Positions 1 through 8,761 of a DNA stretch of 64,000 nucleotides are shown piece after piece. The stretch covers positions 992,001-1,056,000 of the forward strand of contig CAVQQI010000011.1 of the NCBI GenBank assembly GCA_963714875.1, given 5' to 3'. This stretch comes from JBAOHV01 sp963714875. Its GTDB lineage: Bacteria > Actinomycetota > Acidimicrobiia > Acidimicrobiales > Microtrichaceae. Below the pieces are notes generated by a model. The model searched no databases, was not told where the DNA came from, and saw only the letters and a list, made by a program, of their open reading frames with translations. How positions within the stretch are numbered: position 1 is the first letter of the stretch; each line of letters opens with the position of its first letter. A program made the translations under genes and the position numbers.

Positions 1-2
1 CG

Positions 3-320
3 GCACCGGGCTACCAGATGCTGCTGGGGGGACACGTCGGTGACGAGAAGATCGAGTTCGGGGCGAAGGCGCTACGGCTGCCGGCGAAGGCCGCCCCCGA
101 GGCCGTCGTGCGCGTCGTCGGTCGCTACGCCGCCGAGCGCACGCTGGGCGAGACGTTCAGCGCCTGGTTGGCCCGCTCAGGTGGCCCGAAGGGCGTCGCA
201 GAGGGCCTGAAGGACCTCGATGAGTTTCCCGAGCCCGACGCGCAGCCCGACTTCTACACCGACTTCGGCGAGACGGGTCCGTACGAGAAGTCGCTCGGCG
301 AGTCGGAGTGCGCGGTCTGA
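3..320 (-). other. No minus-strand gene opposite the sulfite reductase end
   Basis: The minus-strand reading frames across this stretch are shadows of the sulfite reductase and cysH genes on the plus strand. They have no recognisable domain, and the plus-strand frame carries the conserved sequence. Confidence 0.5.
3..320 (+). CDS. Ferredoxin-type sulfite/nitrite reductase, C-terminal end (partial)
   Basis: This is the last 105 residues of a protein whose start lies before the window. The tail opens with GYQMLLGGHVG, matching the C-terminal sirohaem-domain region of the ferredoxin-dependent sulfite/nitrite reductase family, which reduces sulfite to sulfide or nitrite to ammonia using a coupled [4Fe-4S]-sirohaem centre. 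The catalytic cysteines are outside the window. The stop codon overlaps the cysH start (TGATG), so the two are probably co-transcribed. That context favours sulfite over nitrite as substrate, giving an assimilatory sulfate pathway. Family assignment is fairly sure; the substrate is inferred from the neighbour. Confidence 0.7.
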   Translation, partial: APGYQMLLGGHVGDEKIEFGAKALRLPAKAAPEAVVRVVGRYAAERTLGETFSAWLARSGGPKGVAEGLKDLDEFPEPDAQPDFYTDFGETGPYEKSLGESECAV

Positions 321-1042
321 TGCCCATGGCACTCACTGCCACCAACCAACCTCCTGAGCCGCTTCCCGGGCCGTTCAGCCCTGCAGCGTTCAGCGATGCC
401 GACCTCGCGGAGCTCAACGAGGAGTTCGAGTCCGCGCCAGCCTCGCGGATCGTGCGCTGGGCCGCGGACAGCTTCGGTCCGCACATGGCGCTCGCCGCGT
501 CGATGACCGACGCGGTGCTGATCGATCTGGCGGTGAAGGTCGCCCCGGCGATCGAGGTGCTGTTCATCGACACCGGCTACCACTTCCCCGAGACCCTCGA
601 GACCGTCGAGACCGTGCGGCGACGCTACGGCCTGAACCTGCGCATCATGACCGTCCCACCCCACGACGAAGAGCTCTGGAAGGTCGATCCGGCCAACTGC
701 TGCTCGGCGGTGAAGGTCGGCCAGTTGGACCGCGGTCTGGCGGGCAAGGCCGCGTGGATGTCGGGGTTGCGCCGCGACGAAGCGCCGTCACGGGCCGGCG
801 CACCGATCATCGGCCGGGACCTGCGGGGCCTGATCAAGGTCAACCCGCTCGCGAGCTGGACCGCCACCGATGTCGAGGAGTACGTCCACCGCCACGACGT
901 GCCGGTCAATCCGCTCACACTCAGGGGCTACCCGTCGATCGGATGCATGCCGTGCACCCAGCCGGTGGCGCCGGGCGAGGACGCCCGGTCGGGACGCTGG
1001 AGCGGGCGGGACAAGACCGAGTGCGGTCTGCACCTGAGCTGA
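320..1042 (+). CDS. cysH: CysH: adenylyl-sulfate (APS) reductase, [4Fe-4S] type
   Basis: A 240-residue thioredoxin-dependent reductase that converts adenylyl sulfate to sulfite in cysteine synthesis. The cysteine pattern is diagnostic: the pair C127-C128 (NCCSAVK) and C209-x2-C212 (GCMPC) form the iron-sulfur cluster site of the APS-using class, and C235 in the C-terminal ECGLH is the catalytic cysteine. FIDTGYHFPET near residue 83 is the conserved phosphosulfate-binding region. I chose the ATG at 320, which overlaps the stop of the upstream sulfite reductase and has GGAG about 10 nt before it. ATG at 326 and GTG at 308 are alternatives. Product and substrate of the pair follow one another (APS to sulfite to sulfide). 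Confidence 0.93.
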   Translation: MPMALTATNQPPEPLPGPFSPAAFSDADLAELNEEFESAPASRIVRWAADSFGPHMALAASMTDAVLIDLAVKVAPAIEVLFIDTGYHFPETLETVETVRRRYGLNLRIMTVPPHDEELWKVDPANCCSAVKVGQLDRGLAGKAAWMSGLRRDEAPSRAGAPIIGRDLRGLIKVNPLASWTATDVEEYVHRHDVPVNPLTLRGYPSIGCMPCTQPVAPGEDARSGRWSGRDKTECGLHLS

Positions 1043-1073
1043 GCGCCGCCACCGTCACCCGGCTCGGGGCGGG

Positions 1074-1937
1074 TCAGGTCCCGAGCTCCCGTGGCAGCGT
1101 CTCCGGGGTGGCCGGGCGCCCGTCCTTGCCGACCGGATGATCGTTGTCGAACCACTCCGGGCCCGGCCACATCCAGTCGTCGGCGACCTCGATGTTGCTG
1201 CCCCTGGTGCTGCGGCGGGCGAAGCCCTCGGGGTGGTGGTAGTTGCGGTAGCCCTCGCCGCTGCGGGGCCGTCCCGGCATCTGGAACCCGTCGCCCGAGT
1301 GCCGTCCCTTCTTGGAGAACGGACCGAACTTGGGTGAGTCGGAACCGGGCACGATGCCCACGCGGTGGCTACCGATCTGGTACTCCTTGACCGTCTGCAC
1401 CGTCCACATCCCGTAGATGTTCCACATCAGGCTCATGGAGGCCTCGTTGTCGGTGTGCGCGTAGCCGTAGACCCATCGGATGTGGGGGAAGAACTCGTCC
1501 ACCGCCGCGCCCATCTCGAACGACATCGTGATGCCGACCGCGTGTCGACGGAAGTCCTTGTGGACCCACAGGTCGAACAGGAACATCTCGTCGCGGGCCA
1601 TCTGGATCGGGAGCAGCCCGCTGTTGCGGTCCTCGGGCAGGGGCGACTGGGTGAGCAGCCACATCTTGCCGATCGCCTTGTCGGTGGGCTTGTGGATGGC
1701 GAGGATCACCACAGCGCCCCGGGCGAAGGAGCCCTTCATCCGTTCCAGGCGTTCCGCTGGCTCCAGCTCCACCAGGTGTCGGTCGGTGGGGTCGAACACG
1801 ACCTTGAACGAGAAGTCGTCGCCCGCGGTGATGATCTCGTCCGCGATCAGCGGCATCGGCCGCACCACGATCGCGCACTCCGAGATGACCGGCTTGTTGT
1901 GCTCGATCCGCTGCTTGACCTTGTCCACGATCGACAT
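1074..1937 (-). CDS. GNAT-like N-acetyltransferase, function unknown
   Basis: A 287-residue cytosolic protein that I do not recognise at gene level. The middle section, with LWVHKDFRRHAVGITMSF followed by YGYAHTDNEASM, looks like the acetyl-CoA-binding and C-terminal strands of a GNAT fold. The last 90 residues are rich in Gly, Pro, Trp and charged residues and look poorly structured. The reading frame extends further upstream, but ATG 1937 is chosen because a strong AGGGGGGC ribosome-binding site lies just before it. It is divergent from the PaaX-like regulator, with about 135 bp between the starts. The substrate cannot be told from sequence. Confidence 0.55.
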   Translation of the reverse strand: MSIVDKVKQRIEHNKPVISECAIVVRPMPLIADEIITAGDDFSFKVVFDPTDRHLVELEPAERLERMKGSFARGAVVILAIHKPTDKAIGKMWLLTQSPLPEDRNSGLLPIQMARDEMFLFDLWVHKDFRRHAVGITMSFEMGAAVDEFFPHIRWVYGYAHTDNEASMSLMWNIYGMWTVQTVKEYQIGSHRVGIVPGSDSPKFGPFSKKGRHSGDGFQMPGRPRSGEGYRNYHHPEGFARRSTRGSNIEVADDWMWPGPEWFDNDHPVGKDGRPATPETLPRELGT

Positions 1938-2071
1938 GTGCCCCCCTGGCGTGACGAGTCGAATGTGGCACCACGATACGGCAGCTGATCCGCGATGCAG
2001 TCCGAGCCGCGTTCGGAACGAGGCTCGACACGATCCGGCCCCGATTGACACCCCCTCGACCACGGACCACC

Positions 2072-3001
2072 ATGGCGGTCGTGAGCGATACGACCGACAC
2101 GGAATCGACCGGCATCGCGGTCCCCGGGCTGGGTGACGACCAGACGCTGCCCACCCGGTTGATGGTCCTGGGACTCGCGCACCACGACGGCACCGTGTAC
2201 GGACCCGAGCTCTACCGGGTCGCGGTCGAGTGCGGCATCGGCATCGAGACCGTGCGCTCCTGCGTGCGGCGGCTCATCTCGGAGGGCATCTTCGAACGTG
2301 AGGGCGAGGGCCGCGACGCAGTCTTCCGTGCCACCGCCGCCGGCCGCTCGCTGCTCGGCGTGACCCAGCAGCGACACCTCCTCGCCTACGCCCAGGACGC
2401 GGCGGGACGCGGCTGGGACCGACGCTGGCGGCTGGTGTCGTTCGCCATCCCGGAATCCCAGCGCAGCGCACGCGATGCGTTCCGGGACCATCTGCTCGCG
2501 CTGGGCGGCGCCGGCATCCAGCCCGGCGTCTACGTCTCGCCGCACCACTGGGAGGACGACATCCTCGCAGAGGTCGGCCGTCTCGGCATCGCCCAGCACG
2601 TCACGCTGGCCAGCACCGACGACCTGCGCGTCGGCGGCACCACCGACCCTCGCCAGATCGTCGCCGAGCTGTGGTCCCTCGACGACCTGGCGCAGCGGTA
2701 CCAGTCGTTCATCGACACCTATCAGGGCGTGCCGGGACAGCTCGAGGCGATGCGACGGCGGGGCGAGCGCATCGGCGAGCACGACTTCCTGGCCGGTGTG
2801 CTGCACCTGGCGATCCGGTTCAACGAGTGCTTCGAGTCCGACCCGCTCCTTCCGCCCGAGCTGCTCCCCCGCCCCTGGCCGGGCAGGGCGGCGCGTGAGC
2901 TGCTCGCTCGGTGCCGCAAGCTCGGTGTGCTCGCCCGCGAGGACAAGGGCGGACCAGCTCTGTACCGCGTCTTCGATGACGCTATCGCTCACCTGCCCTG
3001 A
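2072..3001 (+). CDS. PaaX-like transcriptional regulator
   Basis: A 309-residue regulator. Residues 20-90 resemble the winged helix-turn-helix of the PaaX family (TRLMVLGLAHHDGTVYG, then ETVRSCVRRLISEGIFERE). The middle has the domain usual in the family, and the C-terminal part holds the hallmark LPPELLPRPWPGRAARELL. Family members are often repressors of phenylacetate or other aromatic catabolism and respond to CoA thioesters, but no such catabolic genes lie here, so its target is unknown. ATG 2072 is preferred over an upstream TTG at 2045. No good Shine-Dalgarno sequence is visible. It is divergent from the GNAT-like gene, which is a possible target. Confidence 0.8.
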   Translation: MAVVSDTTDTESTGIAVPGLGDDQTLPTRLMVLGLAHHDGTVYGPELYRVAVECGIGIETVRSCVRRLISEGIFEREGEGRDAVFRATAAGRSLLGVTQQRHLLAYAQDAAGRGWDRRWRLVSFAIPESQRSARDAFRDHLLALGGAGIQPGVYVSPHHWEDDILAEVGRLGIAQHVTLASTDDLRVGGTTDPRQIVAELWSLDDLAQRYQSFIDTYQGVPGQLEAMRRRGERIGEHDFLAGVLHLAIRFNECFESDPLLPPELLPRPWPGRAARELLARCRKLGVLAREDKGGPALYRVFDDAIAHLP

Positions 3002-3012
3002 TCCGGCCCGCC

Positions 3013-4102
3013 TCAGACAGGCGCTCGCTCGGGCCGCGGAGCGTATCGACGACTCTCGCGCTTGACCCGGTACATCGCCTCGTCCGCCAACCGGATCAGC
3101 TCGTCGGCGGTCGATCCCGGCCGCGCCATCGCAGCTCCCACGCTCAGACGCAGCGGGATTCCGGCCGGTGCCAGCGACGCCACCGCGTGGCAGAGCCGGG
3201 CCATGATCCGCGACAGGGTCTCGGGCGCTTCGAGTTCGGGGCAGACCAGCACGAACTCGTCGCCGCCGACCCGGGCGATCAGATCCACATCGCGGGTGTT
3301 GGCCCGCAGAGCGTCGGCGACATCGACCAGGAGTGCATCCCCGACCGCGTGGCCGTAGCGATCGTTGACCTGCTTGAAGTGGTCCAGGTCGCAGTAGAGC
3401 ACCCCCAGATCGTGGCCCGACCCGGTCCGGTCGTTCGTGGCCCCGCCGTGCGCCCCGTGCCGGTCGAGCTTCGCACCGAACTGGCGGTACAGCTCTGCCC
3501 GGTTCATCAATCCGGTCAGCGCATCGGTCCGGGCCTGCGCGTGCAGGTGCTCCTCGGCGAGACAACGACGCAACGTCGCCATCAGCGTCGAGGCCAACAC
3601 CACCACCAGGTCGACGTTGGTGTCGTCCCAGCAGCGCCACTGCGGACCGAATGCCATGCGCAGCACCGCCCACGGAGCGTGCGGCGACAACGCGACCTCC
3701 ACCGCCGCCTCCGAGCCCAGCGCCAGCAAGCCGCTCGCTCACCGGCGACGCCGGGAGCGCCTCGATGTCGGTGGTGAAGCACAGCAGCGCAGCAGCGGTC
3801 TGCTCGAGCGGCCAGAGCGGCACGAACTGCTCCTTGGCGACGTCGCCGGACCTGTCCAGACGAACGCACGGCCACCGGGCGCCGATCGACAGCTCCGTGT
3901 CCGGCTCCTCCCATGCCAGCTCGATGAGCTCGGCGCCGACCACGGCTGCCAGGTCCTGCAGGTAGCGATCCACCAGCGCGCCGACGTGGTTCCACGGCAC
4001 CGACGAACACTCGAGCGACGCCATCCGGATCAGCTGCTCGATCCGACGACGGCGACCCATGACCTCGTCGCGGTCGCCGGTCCATCTGATCGCGAGCACC
4101 AT
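3013..4102 (-). CDS. GGDEF diguanylate cyclase module (frameshifted)
   Basis: The C-terminal half is a clear GGDEF domain that makes cyclic di-GMP: ARVGGDEFVL is the active site, CDLDHFKQVNDRYGH the metal and nucleotide region, and RDVD five residues before GGDEF fits the inhibitory I-site. The ATG at 4102 opens about 125 residues of a sensor or linker region. Near 3735 the frame must shift by one extra base to enter the GGDEF frame (SER then LLALGSEAAVEV). Upstream it is in frame with the PAS module, separated only by a TGA at 4130-4132. With one base removed, the span 3013-4477 is exactly 488 codons. I think PAS plus GGDEF is one sensor cyclase broken by errors or recent mutation. Confidence 0.75.
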
Positions 4103-4129
4103 CCAGCTCCCGCCATCACCCTCGTGCCC

Positions 4130-4477
4130 TCACTGCCCGCCGGCTTCGACGGTGAGACCGTTGACCTCGCACTCGACCCAGCGTCCGTCATCGTGGCGAA
4201 CCCGGAACACCGTGGGCTGGTGGTACCCGGTGGTTCTGCTCGCCTCGGACATCGCACCGGCTGCAGCGACCAGGTCATCGGGGTGCACGTAGTCCCAGAT
4301 CGGCTGACCGAGATGCTGCTCGACGGAGAAGCCGAGCACTCGCTGCACCGACCCGCTCGCGAACCTGATCGCCCCGTCGGGGTCGACCACCACCAGCACG
4401 TCGGGACACTGCTCGGCGGCGAACGCCGCCAGCGGGGCCATCGTCGAGAGGTCCAACAGATCCTGCACGTCGCTCAC
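4130..4477 (-). CDS. PAS sensor module, probably N-terminal half of the GGDEF protein
   Basis: A 115-residue reading frame starting at GTG 4477. It contains a PAS fold: CPDVLVVVDPDGAIRFAS, then LGFSVEQHLGQPIWDYVHPDD, then the closing VFRVRHDDGRWVECEV. PAS domains sense small ligands, light or redox state and commonly sit before GGDEF output domains. It ends at an in-frame TGA (4130-4132). The same frame continues after the stop through SWMVLAIRWTGDRDE, which reads like the usual end of a PAS/PAC unit, into the GGDEF module. It lies 49 bp after the VWA gene on the same strand. It may be an independent short protein, but a nonsense change or sequencing error is more likely. Confidence 0.6.
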   Translation of the reverse strand: MSDVQDLLDLSTMAPLAAFAAEQCPDVLVVVDPDGAIRFASGSVQRVLGFSVEQHLGQPIWDYVHPDDLVAAAGAMSEASRTTGYHQPTVFRVRHDDGRWVECEVNGLTVEAGGQ

Positions 4478-4526
4478 CCCGAGATGATCGGCGCGGCGCC
4501 GGTCGGGGTTGAGAATCCCCTGCGGG

Positions 4527-6032
4527 TCAGACCAGGTGGTCGACGAACCGTTCGAGCTGGCGGAGGTTGCGGCACTCGAACGCACCGTCGCAGTGCGTGA
4601 CGTACTCCCCCACGATCGAGTCGCCGGTGTCCCAGTAGGCGCGTGGCTCGGGGTTGAGCCAGTAGACGTGGCGGGCACGCTCGCGGATCTGCTTGATCAC
4701 CCAGCTGTTGGACGCGTGGTAGTTGTTGCGGGCATCGCCCAGGATGATGACGGTGGTCTTGGGCCCGACGTCTCGTCCGTAGCGCTGCCAGAACACCTCG
4801 AACGCGTGCCCGTAGTCCGAGTGGCCGTCGACCCACACCACGTCGGCCTCGGTGTTGACCCGGTGGATCGCCTCGACGATGTCGTCGGTGCCCTCGAAGT
4901 AGCGGGTGACCTCATCGAGACCGTCGATGAACACGAAGCTGCGCACCTTCGAGAACTGCCCCGAGATGGCGTACACCAGGTGCAGGGTGAAGCGGGCGAA
5001 CGCGGCGACCGACCCCGAGATGTCGGCGATCACGAAGATCTCGGGCTTGGCCGGGCGCGGATACTTGAACTTCGGCTCGGCGGGGACCCCTCCGTAGCTG
5101 AGCGAGTGGCGCACGGTGTTGCGGAAATCCAGTGCACCCTTGCGACCGTGACGGCGCTTGCGTGCCAGCCGCACCGCGAGCCTTCGGGTCAACGGCTGCA
5201 GCGCCTTGCGGAGCTGCACCATCTCGTCGCGGCTGGCGTGCATGAAGTCGATGTCCTCGGGCAGCGGCTTGCGCAGGGTCTTGGCCATCGCCTCGACGCC
5301 GCGGTCGGCCACCAGACGCCGGCGGATCTCGGACTCGATCTCCTTGCGGAACTCCTCGATGCGGTGCTCGTACTCGTCGCGTTCCAGACGCTCCTCGAGC
5401 GGGCTGAGCGGCTCGGGCGAGTCCTCACGTGCCTGCTCCATCAGGCGTTCGAGCATGCCGTCGAGATCCAGGTTCCGCAGCGTGCGGTACAGGTAGTAGG
5501 TGCCGCCCACGGGCCGGCCGGGCTCCATGCCGGCGAAGCGCTTCACCGACTGGCGCGCCATGGCGCGCATCATCGCCTGGTCGCCCTTCATGAGCGACCG
5601 GTACAGCATCTCGGCGAGCTCCTCGGGGCTCAGTCCCTCGCCGCTGCCCTGCCCGGCCTGGCCCGCTGCGTCGCCGGATCCTTCGGGCAGCTCCGGCTGG
5701 TCGTCGTCACCCTGGTCGAACGGATCGATCGCGTCGGGATCCAACGACCACTGCGCACCGCGCAACGAGAAGTACACCTCGAACACGGTCTCGAAGGCAC
5801 GCCAGTGCGCATGGTTCTTGACCAGGGTGGCAGCGAGCGCGTACTTGAAGGCCTCACGATCCCCCAGTGGGATGTGCCGCACCGCCTCCATGGCGTCAAG
5901 GTTCTCGGTCAGGCTCACCGGCAGCCCGGCCTGACGCAGCTCGACGATGAACCCCGCCAGCAGGTCCACCAGCGGCTGCCCGGCCTGCAACACCTCGGGC
6001 GGGGGCCCGGTGGACGGCTCGGTTGCGCTCAC
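4527..6032 (-). CDS. VWA-domain, CoxE-like protein
   Basis: A 501-residue cytosolic protein. The C-terminal half is a von Willebrand factor A domain with the metal-ion site FVIADISGSV around residue 330 and the later IILGDARNN. The N-terminal half is charged, with an acidic Gly/Glu-rich linker near residue 120. Proteins of this CoxE-like type pair with MoxR ATPases and are thought to act as chaperones that insert cofactors or remodel target enzymes. Its GTG start lies 3 nt after the MoxR stop, so the two form an operon. The client enzyme is unknown; no carbon-monoxide dehydrogenase genes are nearby. Confidence 0.85.
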   Translation of the reverse strand: MSATEPSTGPPPEVLQAGQPLVDLLAGFIVELRQAGLPVSLTENLDAMEAVRHIPLGDREAFKYALAATLVKNHAHWRAFETVFEVYFSLRGAQWSLDPDAIDPFDQGDDDQPELPEGSGDAAGQAGQGSGEGLSPEELAEMLYRSLMKGDQAMMRAMARQSVKRFAGMEPGRPVGGTYYLYRTLRNLDLDGMLERLMEQAREDSPEPLSPLEERLERDEYEHRIEEFRKEIESEIRRRLVADRGVEAMAKTLRKPLPEDIDFMHASRDEMVQLRKALQPLTRRLAVRLARKRRHGRKGALDFRNTVRHSLSYGGVPAEPKFKYPRPAKPEIFVIADISGSVAAFARFTLHLVYAISGQFSKVRSFVFIDGLDEVTRYFEGTDDIVEAIHRVNTEADVVWVDGHSDYGHAFEVFWQRYGRDVGPKTTVIILGDARNNYHASNSWVIKQIRERARHVYWLNPEPRAYWDTGDSIVGEYVTHCDGAFECRNLRQLERFVDHLV

Positions 6033-6035
6033 CGC

Positions 6036-7004
6036 TCAGGCCCCGCCCGAGAGCAGCCCGGTTCCCTGCGAGAACGGCTTGTCCTCGGCGGCGAGCTCCT
6101 TGACGACCTTGGCGATGTCCGACTGGTACTTCAACAAGATGTTGACGGTGCTGGTCGCGGTCTCGGCATCGATCTGGTCGACACCCAACAGCACCAGGGT
6201 GCGGGCCCAGTCGATGGTCTCCGACACCGAGGGCGCCTTCTTCAACTCCAACTGGCGGATCGAGCGCACCACCCGGGCGATCTGGTCGGCGAGCGACTCG
6301 GTCAGGCCGGCCACCTTGGTCAGCACGATCTGCTTCTCGCGCTCCATGTCGGGGTAGTCGACGTGCAGGTACAGGCACCTGCGCTTGAGCGCCTCGGACA
6401 GCTCGCGGGTGTTGTTCGAGGTGAGGAACACCATCGGGATCTGACGGGCGGTGATGGTCCCCAGCTCGGGGATGGACACCTGGTAGTCCGACAGGATCTC
6501 GAGCAACAGCGCCTCGGTCTCCACCTCGACGCGATCGACCTCGTCGATCAGCAGCACGACGGGGTCCTCGGCACGGATGGCCTCCAGCAGCGGCCGCTCC
6601 AGAAGGAAGTCGTCGGAGAAGATGTCGGTGGAGATGTCGCTCCAGCCCTCACCCTCGGCAGCATCGCCCTCGGACTTCGTGGCCTGGATGCGCAGCAGCT
6701 GCTTCTTGTAGTTCCACTCGTACAGCGCCTTGGACTCGTCCAGCCCCTCGTAGCACTGCAGCCGGATCAGTCGTGCGCCGAGCACCTCGGCGACGGACTT
6801 GGCCAACTGGGTCTTGCCGGTACCGGCCGGGCCCTCGACCAGGATCGGCTTGCCGAGGCGGTCGGCCAGGTAGACGATGCCGGCGATGCCCTCGTCGGAG
6901 AGGTAGTCGACGGAGCCCAGCTGCTCACGGAGCGCAGGAACGGACTCGAACCGCTGCCCGGCGTGGTGAGCTGCGGCGTCGGTCGGGGTCTCGGTCGTGG
7001 TCAT
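6036..7004 (-). CDS. MoxR-family AAA+ ATPase
   Basis: A 322-residue AAA+ ATPase. Walker A is GPAGTGKTQLA near residue 60, Walker B is VVLLIDEVDR near residue 150, and the sensor-1 and arginine-finger region is FLTSNNTRELSEALKRRCLYL. MoxR ATPases work with VWA partners to assemble or activate enzyme complexes, and the VWA gene follows by 3 nt. The start codon sits 6 nt behind TAACCT, so the transcript is probably leaderless. It is divergent from the ABC-F gene, whose own TANNNT box lies about 60 bp away. Confidence 0.92.
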   Translation of the reverse strand: MTTTETPTDAAAHHAGQRFESVPALREQLGSVDYLSDEGIAGIVYLADRLGKPILVEGPAGTGKTQLAKSVAEVLGARLIRLQCYEGLDESKALYEWNYKKQLLRIQATKSEGDAAEGEGWSDISTDIFSDDFLLERPLLEAIRAEDPVVLLIDEVDRVEVETEALLLEILSDYQVSIPELGTITARQIPMVFLTSNNTRELSEALKRRCLYLHVDYPDMEREKQIVLTKVAGLTESLADQIARVVRSIRQLELKKAPSVSETIDWARTLVLLGVDQIDAETATSTVNILLKYQSDIAKVVKELAAEDKPFSQGTGLLSGGA

Positions 7005-7010
7005 CGTGGG

Positions 7011-7016
7011 AGGTTA
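7011..7016 (-). promoter_or_regulatory. Putative leaderless -10 box of the MoxR gene
   Basis: TAACCT on the minus strand, 6 nt before ATG 7004. One of the recurring TANNNT-N6/7-RTG arrangements in this window. Confidence 0.5.
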
Positions 7017-7076
7017 CCGACCCACTTGACCGCTCGGTCAATCGGAATCGACCGCGGCGCCACGCCCCCGTGTCGC

Positions 7077-7082
7077 TACCCT
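7077..7082 (+). promoter_or_regulatory. Putative leaderless -10 box of the ABC-F gene
   Basis: TACCCT, 6 nt before ATG 7089, with no Shine-Dalgarno sequence between. The transcript would start at or next to the start codon. Confidence 0.5.
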
Positions 7083-7088
7083 GCGCCG

Positions 7089-8726
7089 ATGGGCGCACAG
7101 GTGGTCGCACGAGGCCTGGGTGCTGGCCACGGGGCCCGGACGCTGTTCGCCGGCCTCGATCTGGTGCTCGCCCCGGGCGACGTTCTGGGCATCGTCGGTG
7201 CCAACGGTGCGGGCAAGTCGACGCTGCTGCGCCTGCTCGCCGGGATCGACGTGCCCGGCTCCGGCACCGTGACACGGGCGCCCCGTGATGCCACGGTCGG
7301 GCTGCTGCCGCAGGAGACCGACAGAAGGCCTGGCGAAACGGTCATCGAGCAGCTCGCCCGCCGAACCGGGGTGACCGGCGCACGCCGAGCGCTGGACGCG
7401 GCAACCGCAGCGCTGGCAGGCGCCGAGCCCGGAGCCGAGGACCGCTACTCCAGCGCGCTGGAGCAGTGGCTGGCGCTCGGCGCTGCCGACCTGGAGGACC
7501 GCGCTGGCGGTGTCGCCGCCCAGGTGGGACTCGACGTCGCGCTGCAGCATCCGATGGCGAGCCTCTCGGGAGGCCAGGCCGCCCGGGTCGGGCTCATGTC
7601 GTTGCTCCTCAGTCGCTTCGACATCATGCTGCTCGACGAGCCGACCAACGACCTCGACCTGGCCGGTCTGGCCATGCTGGAACAGCTGGTGCGCTCGACG
7701 CCCGTAGCGGTCGCGCTGATCAGCCACGACCGCGAGTTCATGTCGCGCACCGTCACGAGCGTGCTCGAGCTGGACCTGCACCAACAGGAGGTGCATCGCT
7801 ACGGGGGCGGATTCGACGCCTACCTTGCCGAACGCGAGGTGCGCCGCACCGCTGCCAGGGATCGGTACGACGACTACCGCGACACCGTCGACACCCTGCA
7901 GGAACGGGCCCGGACGCAGAGGGCGTGGGCCGACAAGGGCGCCCGCACCGCTCGGCGCGACCGATCCGAGCGCGACAAGTTCATCCGCCACCACGACATC
8001 TCGACCAGCGAACAGCTGGCCGCCACCGCACGCCGCACCGACCGCATGATCGAGCGGCTGGAGGAGGTGGCCGAACCGAGGCGCGAATGGGACCTCCGGT
8101 TGTCGATCGCCCAGGCACCACCCTCGGGCCGTGTCGTGGTCGCGCTCGACGGCGCGGAGGTGATGCTCGACGACTTCCGTCTCGGGCCCGTCACCCTGCA
8201 GATCGACCGCGGCGACCGCGTGGCGGTCACGGGGCCGAACGGTTCGGGCAAGTCCACCCTGCTGGCGCTGTTGCTGGGCACCCTGGCGCCCGATGCCGGC
8301 ACCGTCCGCCACGGGGCCGCGGTGCAGATCGGTGAGATCGACCAGGCTCGCCGGCTGTTCCTGGGGACGCCGACGCTGCTGGACGCGTTCTGTGCCGCGG
8401 TGCCCGACATGGCGACCTCGGAGGTGCGCACCCTGCTGGCGAAGTTCAGCCTGCGCGGCGACCATCTGGACCGACCTGCCGGGACGGCGTCGCCGGGGGA
8501 ACGGACCCGTGCAGCACTGGCGCTGTTCCAGGGCCGGGGGGTCAACGTGCTGGTCCTGGACGAGCCCACCAACCACCTGGACCTCCCCGCGATCGAGCAG
8601 CTCGAGGTGGCACTGGACGCGTTCGACGCCACGGTGGTGCTGGTGACACACGACCGCCGGCTCCTCGGATCCTTCCGCGCCGACCGCCACCTGACACTCG
8701 ATCAGGGAGCGGTGACCGAGCACTAG
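7089..8726 (+). CDS. ABC-F family ATPase (ribosome-associated)
   Basis: A 545-residue protein with two ABC ATPase domains and no membrane segments. Walker A motifs are GANGAGKSTLLRLL near residue 40 and GPNGSGKSTLLALL near residue 382. Signature motifs are LSGGQAARVGL and the divergent SPGERTRAALALF. Walker B motifs are LLDEPTNDLDL and VLDEPTNHLDL. The charged linker between the domains is the ABC-F hallmark. Such proteins bind the ribosomal E site and act as translation factors or confer antibiotic protection; which applies here cannot be told. The short linker and a substituted second signature make it different from EttA. Start at ATG 7089 behind a TANNNT box. Confidence 0.88.
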   Translation: MGAQVVARGLGAGHGARTLFAGLDLVLAPGDVLGIVGANGAGKSTLLRLLAGIDVPGSGTVTRAPRDATVGLLPQETDRRPGETVIEQLARRTGVTGARRALDAATAALAGAEPGAEDRYSSALEQWLALGAADLEDRAGGVAAQVGLDVALQHPMASLSGGQAARVGLMSLLLSRFDIMLLDEPTNDLDLAGLAMLEQLVRSTPVAVALISHDREFMSRTVTSVLELDLHQQEVHRYGGGFDAYLAEREVRRTAARDRYDDYRDTVDTLQERARTQRAWADKGARTARRDRSERDKFIRHHDISTSEQLAATARRTDRMIERLEEVAEPRREWDLRLSIAQAPPSGRVVVALDGAEVMLDDFRLGPVTLQIDRGDRVAVTGPNGSGKSTLLALLLGTLAPDAGTVRHGAAVQIGEIDQARRLFLGTPTLLDAFCAAVPDMATSEVRTLLAKFSLRGDHLDRPAGTASPGERTRAALALFQGRGVNVLVLDEPTNHLDLPAIEQLEVALDAFDATVVLVTHDRRLLGSFRADRHLTLDQGAVTEH

Positions 8727-8761
8727 CGTTGCGAGTCCAACGAGCGCCGGAGGGCAGTTCA

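Noticed and set aside
4509..7088. A very long open plus-strand frame running opposite the VWA and MoxR genes into the ABC-F gene
   Set aside because: The part before 7089 has the His/Gln/Leu-rich composition of an antisense GC-rich shadow and no domain. Only the ABC-F part from 7089 is coding.
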